Shown here one piece after another: positions 61,901 to 64,000 of a stretch of DNA of 64,000 nt. Within the stretch, counting starts at the first letter, position 1; each line of letters starts with the position of its first letter. Below the pieces are notes generated by a model, which was given only the letters and a program-made list of their open reading frames with translations, was not told the origin of the DNA and did not search any database. Source of the stretch: Hyphomicrobiaceae bacterium (GTDB lineage Bacteria; Pseudomonadota; Alphaproteobacteria; Rhizobiales; Hyphomicrobiaceae); contig JACKJH010000005.1 of NCBI GenBank assembly GCA_020638055.1, positions 186,001-250,000 of the forward strand. Direction: 5' to 3'. Made by a program: the position numbers and the translations under genes.

Positions 61901-62678
61901 CGTTTAGCGCGGCACGCTTTAGCAACTTGCCAAAATCAATGGTTTTGAGTTGCTCGGCATTCTGCGCGCCCGCAGCCTCGGCGGCACCAGGTACTTGACC
62001 ACTTGCCGGCTCAGCCTGGCTTAACCCGCGCGGCTCCCCCGAAGCCGTCTTTGTGCGATTGCCAGGCTCGCCGCCGGCAAGGCCCTCGTCGGTTTCTTCT
62101 GGCAACGCCGAAAAACTAAGCGCCAGTCCGTCCTGCGGTGCATAGGTCAGATACAATTCCGGCCGGATCAATTCGACACGCGACGGCGCCAGTTGCGCCT
62201 TCAAAAGCGCCTGGCGGCTGATTTCAAGCGATGCCAGGGGCGCAGATGCGACCACATCGCCGTCAGGCTCGGAGAAACGTACGTTTTGAAGCCGGAATTC
62301 TAACCGATGGCTGTCGGTGAACATGACGATGGCGTCTCCGATGTCAGCAACATATCCATCTAGAGACGCGTTGATGCTGCGCTCGATCGGCGGCACCAAA
62401 AATGACAATGAAATTGGACCGTGCTGCAACCTCACAATTGTGAGCGCAACGCCCAGTGCAAACAGCACAATGAATGGCACCGCCGCAAACAGGAAAAACC
62501 GGGCACCGCGTCCGGCGTGCTTAAGCGCCCTGCGGCCGCGCGTTGCAGGCACCTCTTCATCCCAATGAGACACCTCGAATGGTAATGGTTCGACCGGGCG
62601 AGCAGGTACAGGCCGGCGCGGCCGCTTAGGCGCCCGCCCCTGCCTTGTCTGGTGTGCATTGTCGCTCAGTTGCCCCAA
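58920..62678 (-). CDS. Large AsmA-like / YhdP-type envelope protein
   Basis: 1252 residues from a TTG at 62678; the exact start is uncertain. An N-terminal Pro/Arg-rich cytoplasmic stretch of about 55 residues precedes one membrane helix (about 56-84). The remainder is a long, beta-rich periplasmic repeat domain of the DUF3971/AsmA-like_C type, with a C-terminal SEVVSSGVNDSRPSIG and FNTSKVNLGGTYIPLQGLNNAFGQIPLLG region. Such proteins (YhdP, TamB relatives) are proposed bridge-like lipid carriers between inner and outer membrane. The region about 207-240 (many Ala, Gln, Gly, Pro) looks like a linker. Confidence 0.88.
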   Translation of the reverse strand: MGQLSDNAHQTRQGRAPKRPRRPVPARPVEPLPFEVSHWDEEVPATRGRRALKHAGRGARFFLFAAVPFIVLFALGVALTIVRLQHGPISLSFLVPPIERSINASLDGYVADIGDAIVMFTDSHRLEFRLQNVRFSEPDGDVVASAPLASLEISRQALLKAQLAPSRVELIRPELYLTYAPQDGLALSFSALPEETDEGLAGGEPGNRTKTASGEPRGLSQAEPASGQVPGAAEAAGAQNAEQLKTIDFGKLLKRAALNVHGTAGAGFLREFGVRDATLHVVNQGHRTTWQLPEVSIDVDHRDGRSVVSGRASVASAGGSWRVAFYTEDVRGQTTLRASVRDLVPAALFDPGSGGTLLSFVDVPVGADVTLAMTSDGSIEAVHMDVGLGNGNILIRDDAGRLEPIPVRAGRVKLTYDPIKHAIAVLPSTLQAAGASVTFEGQAQANVLDGKEGWAFNLASSEGILGTGDFSVAPIALERLTLQGRYITKQGLIQIAKAEMSAGGATFAANGEVSVDANRPGVRLHGASTPLSAQTLKAVWPAGLAKKSRIWVGENVISAEIKRFEFKRETGVFSAPSDVATNGRASLVVEVGQSAFKPTLSLPTVESPRALLGVENDHFELTMPEGKMKLPSGETIALSAGQLTSDNINAEISDAKLSFKASSEVMAFAEIMQAEPLRLIDANSLPFSNASGKVTLETSLEFPMKDELDIAAIKKTGSAHLKDGRIKNLMDAYDVQGASMAFAFSDGAIDAKGEAVVKGVLAKISWQHIFGAPEDRQPPLRITATLDNTDRRQLGFDLDHLLDGVVPVDLQVVPGPVPGQRKLHVRADLSGAELRVPAIGWRKAPGRSAFAEFDVAAAPHEKHELQNLRIGGDNIAVEGWAALAADRSLSEFYFPDFSVNVVTRLDVQGRRGAKGIWDIKVRGSTLDGRDYFRSLFTLGRGDGGRAESDEGGVNVDVQIDNVLGFSETSLRGLKAKIETRNGKLTTLDARGTFNDGGAPLAVVLDRDSRGRRRIRADSTDAGRALKLIGFYPNMQNGRVRLELNVDASGDTEKSGTLWVEDFRVLGDPIVSEVVSSGVNDSRPSIGGKTRVVREVFQFDTMRVPFSTGHGQFVMNDAYMKGPLLGGTLRGKVDFNTSKVNLGGTYIPLQGLNNAFGQIPLLGQILSGPRGEGIFGITFAITGAMSDPQVIVNPLSLVAPGIFREIFQMTNPTPKVQAVSPANTKRRRRRNDDDAPSAPGTTIDGWSSDTKRK

Positions 62679-62993
62679 CCGACCATCTACCCTTTGCGAG
62701 CACAGCCTCGTCAGGCCCCTGCTCTAGCTATTCCCGCTGCAAAGAAATGCAACCCGAAGGTATAAAGTGCCCCGTTTTCAAGCGCGACCCCGAACCATTG
62801 GCATCAAGCCGTCACGGACGACCGCCATAGTGGGTTGCAGCATGTTCTCATACGGGATACCCCCGAAGCCGGGGCTCATACCCAGACGCCCCTGACGCCG
62901 GCCTCCCCTCAGCGTCGGATCGTCCTACAGAAAATCGGCTTCGCACGTGCAGATGTGGTCGCCAAAAAACGTCGAAAGAAAGGCACGCTCTCA
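62679..62993. other. Intergenic, no gene seen
   Basis: About 315 bases between the divergent AsmA-like and bcp starts. An in-frame extension of bcp back to 62835 exists but does not look like protein of the family. Confidence 0.45.
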
Positions 62994-63467
62994 ATGCCCG
63001 ATATTGGTGCAAAAGCTCCCGATTTTAAGCTCTCAACGGACACCGGCGAAGCCTTGAAACTCAGCAAACTGAAAGGCGCTCCGGTCGTGCTATTCTTCTA
63101 TCCCAAGGACGACACTTCGGGGTGCACTGCGGAGGCCAAGGATTTCACTAGGTTGGCTGCCGACTTTGATGCCGCTGGTGCGCATGTCTTGGGCATATCA
63201 CCCGACGGCGTTGCCTCCCATGCCAAATTCAAGACCAAGCACGATCTTGGCGTGACGTTGCTGGCGGACGAAGACAAGACTGTCGTTGAAACCTATGGCG
63301 TTTGGGTCGAAAAATCCATGTATGGCCGCAAGTACATGGGCGTCGAGCGATCCACTTTTCTAATTGATGCAAAAGGCCGTATCTCTGACATTTGGCGCAA
63401 GGTCAAAGTGCCCGGACACGCTGAAAAGGTACTTGATGCTGTCAAGGCGCTCGCCAACAATAAGTAA
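62994..63467 (+). CDS. bcp: Peroxiredoxin, Bcp type
   Basis: 157 residues from the ATG at 62994 (MPDIGAKAPDFKL), which fits the family; an open frame upstream is ignored. The thioredoxin-like fold carries the peroxidatic cysteine in FFYPKDDTSGCTAEAKDF. The position five residues later, cysteine in E. coli Bcp, is a lysine here, making it a 1-Cys form that must rely on an external thiol. It reduces peroxides in the cytoplasm. The tail has KVKVPGHAEKVLDAVKAL. Confidence 0.93.
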   Translation: MPDIGAKAPDFKLSTDTGEALKLSKLKGAPVVLFFYPKDDTSGCTAEAKDFTRLAADFDAAGAHVLGISPDGVASHAKFKTKHDLGVTLLADEDKTVVETYGVWVEKSMYGRKYMGVERSTFLIDAKGRISDIWRKVKVPGHAEKVLDAVKALANNK

Positions 63468-63802
63468 TTCGAACCGCGTGGTCCCGATTACGTTGACCCA
63501 ATTGCGCTACCCGGATTGTCCTGCAGTGCAGAGTCGCAAAAAAACGGTCGTTTCGCACAACCGCCATTAGCACCAGCGGTTGCACGCACCTCACGGCTGG
63601 AAAGTCACGTCGCCCCGGAAAGTGGGGCAGTAACACGCTCAAACCGTGACGAATGACCCGCGCCGTGCTAGGCGGTGAGGTAAGCGGTGTTATCAAACGG
63701 CAGTGGCCTTTGTCGTTGGTTGCACCGGCGCATTTTTACCGCCAACGGGCAGACACCCGACGGCCAGTATTTTACGCGAGTAATGCGGAGGTTGATCGAG
63801 TT
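63468..63802. other. Intergenic, no gene seen
   Basis: About 335 bases between bcp and the bactofilin gene. No protein-like frame, RNA gene or good terminator recognised. Confidence 0.45.
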
Positions 63803-64000
63803 ATGTTGCCGAATTTCAAAAGAACCGATTCTGAGCCTGGAAAGCCCGCACCCACCGGATCGGCAACACCGGCTGGTTCTCCAACACCTCCCCGCCCGTC
63901 TGCGCCATCCATGCGCGCCGGCGCAGACCGCAGCGCTCCCTCGGTCATCGGCCCTGACCTTATCATCACCGGCAATTTGACCTCGAAAGGCGAAATGCAG
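63803..64000 (+). CDS. Bactofilin, N-terminal part (3' end outside window)
   Basis: The first 66 residues, ATG at 63803 with GGAGG at 63787-63791. A short N-terminus (MLPNFKRTD) and a Pro/Ala/Ser/Thr-rich linker lead to SVIGPDLIITGNLTSKGEMQ, the characteristic opening of the bactofilin (DUF583) beta-helix. Bactofilins polymerise without nucleotide into cytoskeletal filaments that organise cell-wall enzymes and, in stalked or budding alphaproteobacteria, shape polar outgrowths. Confidence 0.87.
   Translation, partial: MLPNFKRTDSEPGKPAPTGSATPAGSPTPPRPSAPSMRAGADRSAPSVIGPDLIITGNLTSKGEMQ

Overview
The window looks like a chromosomal segment of an alphaproteobacterium, most likely order Hyphomicrobiales (Rhizobiales). 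The support is a CtrA response regulator with its inhibitor SciP (DUF1153) nearby, a PmtA-like methyltransferase, the rhizobial-style iscR-iscS-sufB-x-x-sufCDS-sufT-sufA operon, a bactofilin gene, and several families of short hairpin repeats of the kind seen in this order. Genes are dense and mostly GC-rich. There is no rRNA, transposase, prophage or CRISPR array. Genus cannot be settled from the sequence alone.

Layout. 0-5 kb: the 3' end of an M42 peptidase, two small exported proteins, a glyoxalase-II-like hydrolase, and an SDR-DoxX fusion translationally coupled to a DUF2269 membrane protein. 4.9-5.9 kb: a Xre/RES toxin-antitoxin pair with a visible palindromic operator. 6-9.4 kb: a cell-cycle block (ctrA, a divergent fliJ-like gene, a lipoprotein, sciP). 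10.3-14.6 kb: mnmA, a pmtA-like gene, tRNA-Met(CAT), ilvA. 14.8-17.3 kb: a four-gene bufferin (copper-binding RiPP metallophore) operon, bufA1-bufB-bufC-doxX, behind a promoter matching the SigF-type ECF consensus. 17.4-23.3 kb: a PPi-type phosphofructokinase divergent from glgA-glgP. 23.4-29.5 kb: a membrane J-domain/VWA gene pair, putA and panC. 29.7-34.8 kb: a small membrane protein, a HigBA-like pair whose toxin has an in-frame stop, parE, a membrane protein and a sterol-desaturase-family protein.

34.8-38.9 kb is an irregular accessory stretch. It holds tandem and inverted repeats, a MITE-like element, a Tat-exported MBL hydrolase, a decayed cytochrome c, and an AT-richer gene for a Tat-exported lipoprotein with an alanine-racemase fold. 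38.9-45.9 kb: an alpha/beta hydrolase, a DEAD-box helicase with a good terminator, a lipoprotein, a membrane J-domain protein, an ETHE1/Blh-like MBL protein and a cytochrome b561. 46.1-54.8 kb is the complete SUF iron-sulfur operon under an IscR-type regulator. 55.3-64 kb: an alpha/beta hydrolase, a second MITE-like copy, anmK, tyrS, a very large AsmA-like protein, bcp and the start of a bactofilin gene.

The points most worth following up are the bufferin operon with its SigF-like promoter, the Tat-exported alanine-racemase-fold lipoprotein that keeps the PLP lysine but seems to lack the catalytic tyrosine loop, the toxin gene with an in-frame TAA, and two repeat families. One repeat family is a double hairpin with six copies. 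The other is MITE-like with two copies. Copies from both families supply the stop codons of adjacent genes.
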